Source: Azoarcus sp. CIB
Lineage (GTDB): Bacteria; Pseudomonadota; Gammaproteobacteria; Burkholderiales; Rhodocyclaceae
Length of the DNA stretch: 64,000 nt
Direction of reading: 5' to 3'
NCBI RefSeq assembly: GCF_001190925.1
Contig: NZ_CP011072.1
Coordinates: forward strand, 1,116,001-1,180,000
Numbering within the stretch: position 1 is the stretch's first letter; each line of letters begins with the position of its first letter. The translations under genes and the position numbers were made by a program. The notes under the pieces were generated by a model, which saw nothing but the letters and a program-made list of their open reading frames with translations, did not search any database and had not been told where the DNA came from. Below, piece after piece: positions 1-8,482 of this stretch.

Positions 1-111
1 GAAGCGTTGCCCGAAACCCCCGACTGGCAAGCCATCACCGACCGCCTCGGCCGCGCGGCGGTGGGATCCGGCGACGGCGAGGCAGTGCCCGACGAGCACG
101 ACGAAACCTGA
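1..111 (+). CDS. C-terminal end of an unidentified protein (5' truncated by window)
   Basis: The first reading frame is open from base 1 to a TGA at 109-111 and gives 36 residues ending in an acidic tail (PDEHDET). The start lies outside the window. The next feature is a tRNA with its own promoter, so this is the end of a transcription unit. Too little is visible to assign a family. Confidence 0.55.
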   Translation, partial: EALPETPDWQAITDRLGRAAVGSGDGEAVPDEHDET

Positions 112-125
112 GTGAGAATTCGCCC

Positions 126-154
126 TTCCAAAATGGAAAAAGCGTCGCTATAAT
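126..154 (+). promoter_or_regulatory. Promoter of the tRNA-Ala gene
   Basis: A perfect sigma-70 -10 box TATAAT (149-154) lies 17 bases after a weak -35 box TTCCAA (126-131). It ends 11 bases before the mature tRNA 5' end at 166, and a GC-rich discriminator (CCGCGG) follows, as is usual for stable-RNA promoters. Confidence 0.7.
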
Positions 155-165
155 CCGCGGCTCTT

Positions 166-241
166 GGGCCGATAGCTCAGCTGGGAGAGCGCTGCGTTCG
201 CAATGCAGAGGTCGAGGGTTCGATCCCCTTTCGGTCCACCA
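166..241 (+). tRNA. tRNA-Ala (anticodon CGC)
   Basis: A 76-nt cloverleaf with encoded CCA (239-241). The acceptor stem GGGCCGA pairs with TCGGTCC and contains the G3:U70 wobble pair, the alanine identity element. The D arm GCTC/GAGC, the anticodon stem CTGCG/TGCAG with loop TTCGCAA (anticodon CGC, reading GCG codons) and the T arm GAGGG-TTCGATC-CCCTT are all intact. GCG is a heavily used codon in this GC-rich genome. The gene has its own promoter and terminator. Confidence 0.95.
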
Positions 242-247
242 ATTTCG

Positions 248-276
248 AAAAGGCCAGACATTGTTCTGGCCTTTTT
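248..276 (+). terminator. Rho-independent terminator after tRNA-Ala
   Basis: An 11-bp perfect stem (248-258 pairs with 265-275) with a 6-nt loop, the 3' arm ending in TTTTT. It starts 7 bases after the tRNA CCA end. Confidence 0.85.
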
Positions 277-416
277 CACGTCTGCCCGACACTCAGCCCA
301 TGTCTTCGTGGCCGCGCATGCGAAATGAGTGCTTGGGCCGCCGCTCTCATAGGGAAAGCGGGTAGCCGGCTGCGCAGCGTGGCGCCCATGGTCGAGGTAG
401 TGATCACGCCGTGCCC

Positions 417-432
417 TACAATGCACGCATTG
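417..432 (+). promoter_or_regulatory. -10 box overlapped by a palindrome: likely operator of the antitoxin gene
   Basis: TACAAT (417-422) resembles a -10 box. It overlaps the inverted repeat CAATGC-AC-GCATTG (419-432), six bases per arm. It sits 19 bases before the GTG start of the ribbon-helix-helix protein at 452. Antitoxins of this class usually bind such palindromes and repress their own promoter; that role here is inferred. Confidence 0.45.
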
Positions 433-451
433 CAATCCAATGGAGATTGCC

Positions 452-664
452 GTGGCGTCCAAGCCAGTTGTTCGCAATATCGAATCCGCAATAGCACAGG
501 CCCCGAAGGATGCGGTGGCCTCGCACGGCCGGAGTGTCGACGCCGAAGATCACGAAATCTTTCATGCTGCATTGTCCCGGCCTGCCCGCAGTACATTCAG
601 GGAAGTTCTGGCCAGCATCCCTGATGTTGGTACCGATGAAGATTTCGACCTCAGGCCGGGCTGA
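452..664 (+). CDS. FitA/VapB-like ribbon-helix-helix antitoxin, orphan
   Basis: A 70-residue protein resembling plasmid-stability/FitA antitoxins. The N-terminal KPVVRNIES segment looks like the DNA-contacting beta strand of a ribbon-helix-helix fold. HGRSVDAEDHEI and a C-terminal tail ending SIPDVGTDEDFD match the family's toxin-wrapping region. The GTG at 452 is chosen because GGAG (442-445) lies six bases upstream; an in-frame ATG at 440 has no such site. Helix A carries a proline (AQAPKD) where the family normally has a leucine, which may weaken folding. The expected PIN-domain toxin does not follow: the frame after the stop closes within about 27 codons. It is therefore a solitary, possibly decaying antitoxin. 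Confidence 0.7.
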   Translation: MASKPVVRNIESAIAQAPKDAVASHGRSVDAEDHEIFHAALSRPARSTFREVLASIPDVGTDEDFDLRPG

Positions 665-731
665 TGCAGCTGCCTGACCCGCCACAGGTCCGTCTCCCCA
701 TGACGCTACTCGGCCAGACTCACCTCAACCG

Positions 732-1283
732 ATGCGAATCGTCATGACAGCCACTCTGCTTTCCTGCGGTCTGCTGGTCATCAATGAGCGCGGCGAATTG
801 CTGGTCGGACATTCGACCGGCAGCCGGCATTGGGATCTGCCCAAGGGGCTTATCGACGCGGGGGAAGGGCCGATGACTTGCGCGCTGCGGGAGGCGCAGG
901 AGGAGTTCGGGCTCGTGTTCGATGCGGACCGGCTCACGGACCTGGGCCGGCATGCGTACTATCGCGGCAAGGATCTGCATCTCTTCGTGGTCCGCACTTC
1001 GTCGGAAGAGACGCGAGCCGATCGGTGCCGGTGTACCAGTTACTTCGAGCATTATGTAACCGGGCGGCGGGTACCCGAGGTGGATGGTTTCGCGTGGGCC
1101 GACGATGCGCAGTTGGCCACCCTGCTGGCCGGGAGCATGCGGCGCTTGCTTCTGGACAAGGGCTTGCTCGCCCATGCCAGATCGGTGGGTGCGGTCGGCC
1201 CGGCCGCCGGGCGGGCGCCTGCCGGGGACGGGATTCGGGCGCCTGCCGGGGACGGGATTCGGGATCCGGACCGGACGGAGTGA
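732..1283 (+). CDS. Nudix hydrolase
   Basis: A 183-residue protein. The complete Nudix box (GX5EX7REUXEEXGU) reads G-LIDAG-E-GPMTCAL-REAQEEFGL at about residues 39-61, so metal-dependent cleavage of a nucleoside diphosphate linked to another group is expected. The substrate cannot be told. The preceding WDLPKG matches bis(5'-nucleosyl)-tetraphosphatase-like members. A second ATG at 744 is an alternative start. The last 30 or so residues are low-complexity because the gene end contains two tandem copies of a 24-bp unit, and they are probably disordered. Confidence 0.85.
   Translation: MRIVMTATLLSCGLLVINERGELLVGHSTGSRHWDLPKGLIDAGEGPMTCALREAQEEFGLVFDADRLTDLGRHAYYRGKDLHLFVVRTSSEETRADRCRCTSYFEHYVTGRRVPEVDGFAWADDAQLATLLAGSMRRLLLDKGLLAHARSVGAVGPAAGRAPAGDGIRAPAGDGIRDPDRTE
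1213..1260 (+). repeat. 24-bp tandem duplication inside the Nudix gene
   Basis: Two identical adjacent 24-bp units (1213-1236 and 1237-1260) beginning GGGCGCCTGCC. The unit is a multiple of three, so the frame is kept and eight residues (RAPAGDGI) are repeated near the C-terminus. Confidence 0.9.
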
Positions 1284-1326
1284 GGCGTTCGGCTCGGGGT
1301 GGCGAGGTGCTCGACCGGGACTACGC

Positions 1327-4300
1327 TCAGGCGCATCCGCGAATCCGGACGTGGCTTCCGGCCGCCCCGAGGCTGATTTCGATGCCGGTGTCGATCTGCC
1401 GTTTCAGCTCATCGACGTGGGAAATGATGCCGACCATGCGGCCTTTCTGCTGCAGGTCGATGAGCGCCTTCATGGCCATGTCGAGCGACTCCGGATCGAG
1501 ACTGCCGAAGCCTTCGTCGATGAAGAGGGTGTCGAGCTGGATGCCGCCGGCGTAGGACTGGACGACGTCCGAGAGGCCGAGCGCGAGTGACAGCGAGGCC
1601 ATGAAGCCTTCGCCGCCCGAGAGGGTATTGGCGGGGCGGGCGCGCCCGGTATAGTCGTCGAACACTTCCAGATCGAGGCCGGAGGCCTTGCGCGCGTCGG
1701 CGACGTCCATGCGGCGCTGGAGGGTGTAGCGGCCGCGGCTCATGGCCTTGAGGCGCAGGGATGCCTGGCCGAGCACGTCGTCGAGGAGCGCGGCGAGGAC
1801 GAAGCGCTGGAAGGTGAGCTTGCGGCTGTTGTCGCCGTTGGCGATGGCGGCGAGATGGCCCATCACGCGGTAGCGGTCTTCGATGTCGCCCAGTTCGCGG
1901 CGGATGTCGGCGAGGGTGTCGAGCGTCCTGCGTTCGTGGGCGATCTTCTCCTTGAGGGTGTTTTGGACGGCGACGAGCGATTCGACGCGTTCGCGCGTTG
2001 CGCTCTGGGCGGCCTTCAGTGCGGGCAGATCGGGTGAGGTCTTGCCCGCAGTGCTGCCTTCGGCGCGTGCCACGCGTTCCTTTGCGGCGGCGAGCGCTTC
2101 GTCGTGGGCCTGCAGGGCGGTGCGCAAGGCGGTGATCGCGTCGGCAGGGCGGCGGGCGAGCAGGAACCCGTCTTCGCCGGCGAAACCGTGTTCGCTCAAA
2201 GTCCGGATGAGCGTTTCGTGCGCCTCGGTGCTGCGGCGCTCGGCTGCGGCGAGCGATTCGCGCAGGGTGGCGAGGGTGGCGCGGGCGGCGGCGTCGGCGG
2301 CATGGGCTTGGCGATGCGCGTCCTGCGCCGTTTTCAGCTGTTCGAGGAGGCGGTCGGAGAGCGCTTTCGCGGCGCGGATCGCCTGCCCGAGGGCGTCGTC
2401 TTCGCGCAGGTCGGCGGGGACTTGGGCGGACCGCTCGGCGACGCGCGATGCTGCAGTGGCGGCCTGGATTCCAGCTTCCTCGCTCTTGCCGCGTGCGAGC
2501 TCCACGGCCTGCGCCGCGGCGGCGATGTCCCGATCGCAGGTCTCGATCGCGGCTTTGGCCTGGATCGAGGCGGCCGCGGCCTGCCTTGCGGCGTCGAGCT
2601 CACGTTCAAGAGTGTGCAGGACCTGCTGCGCTGCCGCTGGATCGGACACGTCCGCGGGCAGGCCGGATTGCAGGGTCGTCACGGTCGATTCGTCGGCGGC
2701 AACCCGGTTGGCGGTTTCGTGATGGGCGCTGCGGGCCAGATCCAGCGCGCCTTCGGCTTTGTGCAGCGCGGCTGCTGCGGCGCGCAGCTCCGTTTCGGTC
2801 GGAACCGTCTCGCCGCTCGCTGCGGGGTGGGGATGCTCGAGGCCGCCGCAGACGGGGCAGGGCTGACCGTCTGCGAGATGGTGCGCGAGCACGGCGGCCT
2901 GCCCTTCGCGCCAGCGCGTTTCGAGGGCTTCCTTCTGTTCAAGCGCGCGCTGGCGTGCGGTCTGCGCCGCTTCGAAGGTCCGCTTGCGGTTGCCGGCTTC
3001 GGTCTGGCTCGTGGCGAGCGTGGCCTTTGCGGTAGCCAGCCTGGTGAGCGCAGCGACACGCTGGGTTTGCTGATCGATCTGTGCCTGCAGGGCATCGCAG
3101 CGGTTTGCCTGGGGGCCGTGGAGCTCGATGGCCTGCTGCAGCGCCCTGCGTTGGGTGTTCAGGCTGTCGTGCTGCTTCTGCAGTGCCGCGAGAGCCTGGA
3201 GGGCCGAGCGCGCAGCGGCATCGGCCGCGGCGTGTTCGCGCTGCGCGAGTCGCAGCCCCTGCACGGTGTCGCGCAGGCCTTCGAGACGCGCATGTTCGCG
3301 TGCCGCGGCATCGCGCTCGGCTGCGCGGGCGGTTTCCGTATTCAGCGCGGTTTCGGCCGCGGACAGTGCCGCCGTGGCGCTTTCCGCCCCGGTTGCGGCC
3401 GTCGCCGTCTGCCCGGCAAGCTGCTGCTGGTGCCGGCGGGCCTCAGTGAAACCCGCGTGGGCGGGGATGACGTTCTGCGCGCGCGTGGCGTCTTCCAGCT
3501 CGCGCCGTTGCGCATCCGCGAGCGCTGCGCTGGTGGTCAGTTTTTCCAGGGCCTGTTTCGCCAGCTCGACTTCCTTGAACTGGGCGGCCAGCGCTTCGCC
3601 TGCGGCAAGTGCCGCAGTAGCCGCGGCGTCGTCGCTGCGGCTCTGCTTTTCCTGGATGGCGAAGTCGGCAAGGCGGGTTTCGGATTCGCTCACGCGTGCG
3701 GCCAGTTCGTCCCCGGATTGCGCGCCGGCCTGCTCCAGCAGCGTCGTGCGCCGCGCCCTGGCCGCGTCCGCTTGTTGTTCGAGCTGGCGCGCGGAGCCGT
3801 TGAGGCGTTCCTGCAGGAGCTTGTAGGTCTCGGTCGAGAACAGCGCTTCGAGGATCTTCTCGCGATCCCTGGAGTCGGCGGTCAGGAGCTTTCGGAACTG
3901 CCCTTGGGGCAGCATGATCACCTGACGGAACTGGTCGGCCTCGAAGCCGAGGAGCGCGACGATGCGCTCGGTGACTTCGGTGGTCTTGCTCACCAGCGGC
4001 GTCCAGTCCCCCGTGCCGGCGGTGTCGCGGACGTGAAGCTCGGCCTTTGCCGGCGTCTTGACCAGTTCCTTCTTGCCGCGCAGGGCGGTGCGTTCCTGCT
4101 CGGGCGAGCGGCGGATGCGGTAGCGCGTGCCGGCGAGTTCGAACTCGAATTCGACTTCCGTCAGGACGCTGTCCGGGGCGTGGTGGCTGCGCATTTCCTT
4201 GGCGGAGCGCTCGCTGCCGGAGGTTTCGCCGTAGAGCGCATAGCAGATGCCGTCGAGGAGCGAGGTCTTGCCCGCGCCGGTCGGGCCGTGGATCAGGAAG

Positions 4301-4389
4301 AGGGCGTCGGACGGGAGTGCGGCGAAGTCGATTTCCTCGCGGCCGGCGAAGGGGCCGAAGGCTTGCAGGGCGAGACGACAGGGTTTCAT
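1327..4389 (-). CDS. sbcC: Exonuclease SbcC (SMC-like ATPase subunit)
   Basis: A 1020-residue large subunit of the SbcCD (Mre11-Rad50 type) nuclease, which opens hairpins and processes blocked DNA ends. The N-terminus holds Walker A (GPTGAGKTS, about residue 35). Long Ala/Glu/Arg-rich coiled coils flank a zinc hook CPVC near residue 509. The C-terminus holds the ABC signature LSGGEGF and Walker B LFIDEGFGSLD. The length fits the family (E. coli about 1048). The start ATG overlaps the sbcD stop (ATGA, 4386-4389), so the two are translationally coupled. Confidence 0.97.
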   Translation of the reverse strand: MKPCRLALQAFGPFAGREEIDFAALPSDALFLIHGPTGAGKTSLLDGICYALYGETSGSERSAKEMRSHHAPDSVLTEVEFEFELAGTRYRIRRSPEQERTALRGKKELVKTPAKAELHVRDTAGTGDWTPLVSKTTEVTERIVALLGFEADQFRQVIMLPQGQFRKLLTADSRDREKILEALFSTETYKLLQERLNGSARQLEQQADAARARRTTLLEQAGAQSGDELAARVSESETRLADFAIQEKQSRSDDAAATAALAAGEALAAQFKEVELAKQALEKLTTSAALADAQRRELEDATRAQNVIPAHAGFTEARRHQQQLAGQTATAATGAESATAALSAAETALNTETARAAERDAAAREHARLEGLRDTVQGLRLAQREHAAADAAARSALQALAALQKQHDSLNTQRRALQQAIELHGPQANRCDALQAQIDQQTQRVAALTRLATAKATLATSQTEAGNRKRTFEAAQTARQRALEQKEALETRWREGQAAVLAHHLADGQPCPVCGGLEHPHPAASGETVPTETELRAAAAALHKAEGALDLARSAHHETANRVAADESTVTTLQSGLPADVSDPAAAQQVLHTLERELDAARQAAAASIQAKAAIETCDRDIAAAAQAVELARGKSEEAGIQAATAASRVAERSAQVPADLREDDALGQAIRAAKALSDRLLEQLKTAQDAHRQAHAADAAARATLATLRESLAAAERRSTEAHETLIRTLSEHGFAGEDGFLLARRPADAITALRTALQAHDEALAAAKERVARAEGSTAGKTSPDLPALKAAQSATRERVESLVAVQNTLKEKIAHERRTLDTLADIRRELGDIEDRYRVMGHLAAIANGDNSRKLTFQRFVLAALLDDVLGQASLRLKAMSRGRYTLQRRMDVADARKASGLDLEVFDDYTGRARPANTLSGGEGFMASLSLALGLSDVVQSYAGGIQLDTLFIDEGFGSLDPESLDMAMKALIDLQQKGRMVGIISHVDELKRQIDTGIEISLGAAGSHVRIRGCA

Positions 4390-5612
4390 TGTGCGGCCTC
4401 CCGGTCGGCCCGGGCGAGGGCGGCGATTTCGGCATGCAGGAGTTGCGCGGCGGGATCGTCCAACTCGGCGCCGGTCATCTCGCGATAGAAGCTGGCGAAG
4501 AGATCCTGCGTCTCGACCTTGCGGTGATCCGTGCCGCCTTCGAGACCGGCGCCGCTGCCGGACAGTTGCGGGCGTTCGATGGATAGCGCGTTAGGGTAGG
4601 CCGCGCGCAGCTTGCTCATCGCGTCGAGGATCGCGCCGGTGTCGGAGATGCGCGCGAGCACGTAGTCGTCGCGCTGCGGGTCGTCGACCGCCCGGCGGAC
4701 GATGTCCTCCAGCGGGCCTTCGAGGATGCGCAGGTCGCGGCGCGGGGTGAGTGGCATGCGGCGGATTGCGGTGCTGCCGCGGCCGTCGATCTCGACCAGC
4801 GAGACGCTCTTGGCGTGCCCGGCTTCGGCGAAGGAATACTTCATCAGCGAGCCGGCGTAGTCGAGGCGGCCGCTTTCCAGTGCCTGCGGGCGGTGCAGGT
4901 GGCCCAGCGCGACGAAATCGAAGCCGTCGAAGACGTCGCTGCCTACCGCGCCGGTGCCACCGACCGAGAGGGGACGTTCCGACTCCGAGGCCGTGCCGCC
5001 GATCACGAAGGCGTGGGCGAGGACCACCGAGCGCCGCGAACGGTCATGGCGTTCGCGCACCCGGTTCAGCTGTGCCTTGAGGCCGGCGTGGTGGTCCGCG
5101 ATGGAATCTTCGGCCAGGCAGTGCCGCAGCATCGAGGGTTCGGCGTAGGGCAGGGGATAGAACGCGACCTCGCCATCGGCGTCGCGCAGGATTACCGGCG
5201 CGATGTCGGCCGTGACGGTGCCGCGCACGGTCAGCCCGGCCTCGGACAGGAGGCGGGCGCCGAAGCCGAGGCGGTCGGGGCTGTCGTGGTTGCCGGCGAT
5301 CAGGATGACTGGCACGCGCTCGCCGATCACGATGCGGGTGAGGGTGTCGTCGAGCAGGCGCACGGCCTCGGCCGGCGGGACGGAGCGGTCGTAGATATCC
5401 CCGGCCACGAGCACGGCGTCGGGCTTTTCCGCGTGGATCAGGGCGACGAGGTCATCGAGGACCTGAGCCTGGTCTTCGAGCAGCGACACGCCGTGATAGA
5501 CGCGGCCGAGGTGCCAGTCGGCGGTATGGAGGATTCTCAATGCGTTGGTCTCGACAGGATGTGGGGTGCCACTCGGCCACCGGGGCGCGGCAGGGGCTGA
5601 AATATCGCTCAT
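4386..5612 (-). CDS. sbcD: Exonuclease SbcD (Mre11-like nuclease subunit)
   Basis: A metallophosphoesterase subunit of SbcCD. The motifs run in order: HTADWHLG, AGDIYDR, AGNHDSPDRLG, LAHAFV and ALGHLHRPQ, covering the two-metal active site. The ATG at 5612 is chosen because AGAGAGG lies just upstream; it gives 408 residues with a 24-residue extension before the conserved RILHTADWH. A TTG at 5540 would give the canonical MRILHTADWH start and cannot be excluded. The gene is first of the sbcDC operon, with a 4-base overlap to sbcC. Confidence 0.95.
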   Translation of the reverse strand: MSDISAPAAPRWPSGTPHPVETNALRILHTADWHLGRVYHGVSLLEDQAQVLDDLVALIHAEKPDAVLVAGDIYDRSVPPAEAVRLLDDTLTRIVIGERVPVILIAGNHDSPDRLGFGARLLSEAGLTVRGTVTADIAPVILRDADGEVAFYPLPYAEPSMLRHCLAEDSIADHHAGLKAQLNRVRERHDRSRRSVVLAHAFVIGGTASESERPLSVGGTGAVGSDVFDGFDFVALGHLHRPQALESGRLDYAGSLMKYSFAEAGHAKSVSLVEIDGRGSTAIRRMPLTPRRDLRILEGPLEDIVRRAVDDPQRDDYVLARISDTGAILDAMSKLRAAYPNALSIERPQLSGSGAGLEGGTDHRKVETQDLFASFYREMTGAELDDPAAQLLHAEIAALARADREAAQ

Positions 5613-5707
5613 CGCGGCCTCTCTGGCCACTCATCTGCGTGCGGGAGGAGTATGTCGGGCGATACGAATACGTGCACGGCTTCACCGTGCGGCGACCCAC
5701 GCGCCGG

Positions 5708-6520
5708 TTACGGCCGCGAGTCGAGCAGAAAGTTCGTCGCCGGCGCCGCGAGGCGAGGCGCTTGTGTGTCGTCCTTGAGGGACACCCCGGACAACTGCCT
5801 GCTGCGCGCCGCGTTCATCAGCCAGAGCAGCTTGTCGGCGGCGAGGTCGATAGCGAGTCCTTCGCGCCGGATGTTGGAGATGCAGTTGCGCTGCGCGTCC
5901 GTCGTGCCGATGCGGGGCTGCCAGGTGAGGTAGACGCCCATGCTGTCGGGGGAGCTGAGGCCGGGGCGTTCGCCGATGAGGATGGCGACCATGCGCGCGT
6001 GCAGGGTGACGGCGATGTCGTCGCCGAGGGCGACGCGGGATTGCTCGGCGATCACGAGCGGGGCCCGTGTCCACGCCGAGGCCGCCAGGCGGGGCAGCAT
6101 GGCGTCGAGGAAGGGCAGGGCGTTCTGTTCGATGGCGAAGGCGGAGAGGCCGTCGGCGAGCACGATGGCGACGTCGAAGGGGGCGTCGTCCGCGGCCCTG
6201 AATGCGGCGAGCGCTGTCCGCGAGGTTTCGTCCAGACGCCGCCCGAGATCGGGGCGCTGCAGGTAGGTCCGGCGATCGGGGGCGGCGCTGCGAACCGTGG
6301 CGACGGTGTGGCCGCGTTGCGCGAGAGCCGCGCGCAGAACGTCGGTCGCGAGCGGGTGATGGACGGCGTCGCGCGCGCGGGCGTGGGCGAACTGGAACGC
6401 GAGCTGGGCTTCGGTCGGGACGCTGGTGCCGGCGCGCCCGAGCGCGATGCGGGCAGGGGTGAAGCGGCGGAGTTGTCCCCAGGCGTCGGGGATGACGGGC
6501 GTGTCGGCGGGGTCGTCCAT
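5708..6520 (-). CDS. eutC: Ethanolamine ammonia-lyase small subunit EutC
   Basis: A 270-residue light chain of adenosylcobalamin-dependent ethanolamine ammonia-lyase, which converts ethanolamine to acetaldehyde and ammonia. The family pattern TPARIALGRAG near the N-terminus and FQFAHARARDAVH are recognisable, as are SPDSMGVYLTW and RNCISNIR near the C-terminus. It starts 10 bases after eutB, so the order is eutB-eutC. No Eut microcompartment shell, EutA reactivase or EutH transporter gene is present, which fits the short, compartment-free eut loci of many Proteobacteria. Confidence 0.95.
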   Translation of the reverse strand: MDDPADTPVIPDAWGQLRRFTPARIALGRAGTSVPTEAQLAFQFAHARARDAVHHPLATDVLRAALAQRGHTVATVRSAAPDRRTYLQRPDLGRRLDETSRTALAAFRAADDAPFDVAIVLADGLSAFAIEQNALPFLDAMLPRLAASAWTRAPLVIAEQSRVALGDDIAVTLHARMVAILIGERPGLSSPDSMGVYLTWQPRIGTTDAQRNCISNIRREGLAIDLAADKLLWLMNAARSRQLSGVSLKDDTQAPRLAAPATNFLLDSRP

Positions 6521-6530
6521 CGCGGTATCC

Positions 6531-7922
6531 TCAGTCGAGCTTCGCGAGCGCGTGGCGGAAGGGCGCGGGCAGGTCCTTCGCGAGCGCCAGCGCTTCGCCC
6601 GGCGCGAAGATGCCGATGTCGCGCAGCCAGGCTTCGAACTCCGGCGCGGGACGCAGGCCGAGGACCTGGCGGATGTACAGGGCGTCGTGGAAGGACGTGG
6701 ACTGGTAGTTGAGCATGACGTCGTCCGAGCCGGGCACGCCCATCACGTAATTGACGCCGGCGGCGGCGAGGAGCGTCAGGAGCGCGTCCATGTCGTCCTG
6801 GTCGGCTTCGGCGTGGTTGGTGTAGCAGACGTCGCAGCCCATCGGCACGCCCAGCAGCTTGCCGCAGAAGTGGTCTTCGAGTCCGGCGCGGGTGATCTGC
6901 TTGCCGTCGTACAGGTATTCCGGGCCGATGAAACCGACGACGGTGTTCACCAGCAGGGGCTTGAACTTGCGCGCGACGGCGTAGGCGCGCGCCTCGCAGG
7001 TCTGCTGGTCGACGCCGTGATGGGCGTTGGCCGACAGGGCGCTGCCCTGGCCGGTCTCGAAGTACATGACGTGGTCGCCGACGGTGCCGCGCCGCAGCGA
7101 CAGGGCCGCGTCACGCGCTTCGGCGAGTAGCGCGAGGTTGACGCCGAAGCCGGCGTTCGCGGATTCGGTGCCGGCAATCGACTGGAATACCAGGTCCACC
7201 GGGGCGCCGCGGCCGATGGCCTCGATGGTGGTCGTGACGTGGGTGAGCACGCAGGCCTGGGTCGGGATGCGGTACTTGGCGATGACGGCATCGAGCATGC
7301 GCAGCAGCGTCGTGACGGTGTGCACGTTGTCGCTGGCGGGATTGACGCCGATGACCGCGTCGCCGCTGCCGTACATCAGGCCGTCGACGATGCTGGCGGC
7401 GACGCCGGCGGGATCGTCCGTCGGGTGGTTGGGCTGCAGGCGCGTGGCCATGCGGCCGGCGAGGCCGATGGTGTTGCGGAAGGCGGTCACGACGCGGCAT
7501 TTCTTCGCGACGAGGATCAGGTCCTGCACTCGCATGATCTTGCTGACGGCCGCCGCCATTTCGGGCATGAGGCCGGGCGCGAGGGCAGCGAGCGCGGCTT
7601 CGTCGGCGGCTTCGGACAGGAGCCAGTTGCGGAAGTCCCCGACGGTGAGGTGGCCGACCGGCGCGAAGGCGGTCTTGTCGTGCTCATCGATGATGAGGCG
7701 GGTGACTTCGTCCTGTTCGTAGGGAATCGGCACCTCGTCGAGGAAGGCCGCCAGCGGCAGTTCGGCGAGCGCCATCCGGGCGGCGACCCGCTCTTCGTCG
7801 CTGCCTGCGGCGATGCCGGCGAGTTGGTCGCCCGAACGTGCCGGCGTGGCCTTGGCGAGCAGGCTCTTCAGATCGGCGAACCGGTAGCGCTTTCCATCCA
7901 CGGTGTGTGCGTAGCGGGGCAT
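6531..7922 (-). CDS. eutB: Ethanolamine ammonia-lyase large subunit EutB
   Basis: A 463-residue catalytic heavy chain (E. coli 453). Recognisable segments are GDFRNWLLSEAAD, NTIGLAGRMATRLQPNHPTD, YGSGDAVIGVNPASDN and MGCDVCYTNHAEADQDDMD, all typical of the EutB TIM barrel that holds substrate and B12. It is transcribed leftward with eutC. The 227-base region upstream (7923-8149) is shared with the rightward gene at 8150 and contains a small GGGGC/GCCCC hairpin near 8047-8062. No regulator gene is adjacent. Confidence 0.96.
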   Translation of the reverse strand: MPRYAHTVDGKRYRFADLKSLLAKATPARSGDQLAGIAAGSDEERVAARMALAELPLAAFLDEVPIPYEQDEVTRLIIDEHDKTAFAPVGHLTVGDFRNWLLSEAADEAALAALAPGLMPEMAAAVSKIMRVQDLILVAKKCRVVTAFRNTIGLAGRMATRLQPNHPTDDPAGVAASIVDGLMYGSGDAVIGVNPASDNVHTVTTLLRMLDAVIAKYRIPTQACVLTHVTTTIEAIGRGAPVDLVFQSIAGTESANAGFGVNLALLAEARDAALSLRRGTVGDHVMYFETGQGSALSANAHHGVDQQTCEARAYAVARKFKPLLVNTVVGFIGPEYLYDGKQITRAGLEDHFCGKLLGVPMGCDVCYTNHAEADQDDMDALLTLLAAAGVNYVMGVPGSDDVMLNYQSTSFHDALYIRQVLGLRPAPEFEAWLRDIGIFAPGEALALAKDLPAPFRHALAKLD

Positions 7923-8149
7923 GTGTCCGGTTCCGGTGGCGGCATGTATGGATTGTAGTCAACGTCGGGGTTCAGTCCGTTTGCGGCGCGGACTTCCCGG
8001 TCGGGTGCTGCCGGCACTGCCGGATTTTCTGTCCTATCATGCATTTGGGGCGTTTGCCCCATGGCGATTGACTAGCCGCCGATGCATGCCGGCGGCCGAA
8101 CGGTCCCGTCAATGGCATCGACGAACGCATCCCGTGTGCGGAGGGCGTC

Positions 8150-8482
8150 ATGCGCAAATCCCTTGCAGTTGCACTCCTGGCCGTTTTCGCGGCGGGGCCG
8201 GTCTGGGCGCCGCAGCGCCCAGGGCTGGCCACCGGAACGCCGTCAGGAAGCGAGTCGCCACCAACCGTGCCGGCCCCGGTCCCTCCGGAGCAGGCAACGG
8301 GATCGCCCCCCGGAGCTGACCGCGATCGGCAGGTGCCGGGAATGAGCCGCAGCGGTGAGTCGTCCGGGGACGTCACGTCGCTGCGCCGCGAGAATGCGGT
8401 GCTGCAGCGCAAGGTGGACCTTCTCGAAAAGCAGGTCGAGTTGCTGAGGCAGCGCGTGAGATCGCTGGAGGGCGGGCAATGA
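8150..8482 (+). CDS. Small exported coiled-coil protein, unknown function
   Basis: A 110-residue protein. The N-terminus MRKSLAVALLAVFAAGPVWA is a Sec signal peptide with a likely cut after WA. A proline/serine-rich linker follows (residues 25-70), then a heptad-patterned helix about residues 75-107 (LRRENAVLQRKVDLLEKQVELL), which should form a coiled coil. CGGAGGG upstream supports the start. Its end overlaps the next gene by four bases (ATGA), so the two are probably made together. No family is recognised. Confidence 0.65.
   Translation: MRKSLAVALLAVFAAGPVWAPQRPGLATGTPSGSESPPTVPAPVPPEQATGSPPGADRDRQVPGMSRSGESSGDVTSLRRENAVLQRKVDLLEKQVELLRQRVRSLEGGQ

Noticed and set aside
11-292. Short open frames across the tRNA on both strands
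   Set aside because: They overlap a complete tRNA with promoter and terminator, so they are not coding.
663-731. A possible toxin gene directly after the antitoxin (ATG at 663)
   Set aside because: The frame ends after about 27 codons and lacks the LLDTN start of PIN toxins.
2104-4488. A 794-codon open frame on the plus strand
   Set aside because: Antisense shadow of sbcC, which has complete ATPase motifs and a zinc hook.
5708-7922. A bacterial microcompartment locus around eutBC
   Set aside because: No shell protein, EutA, EutE or EutH gene lies on either side, only sbcDC and small unknown genes.
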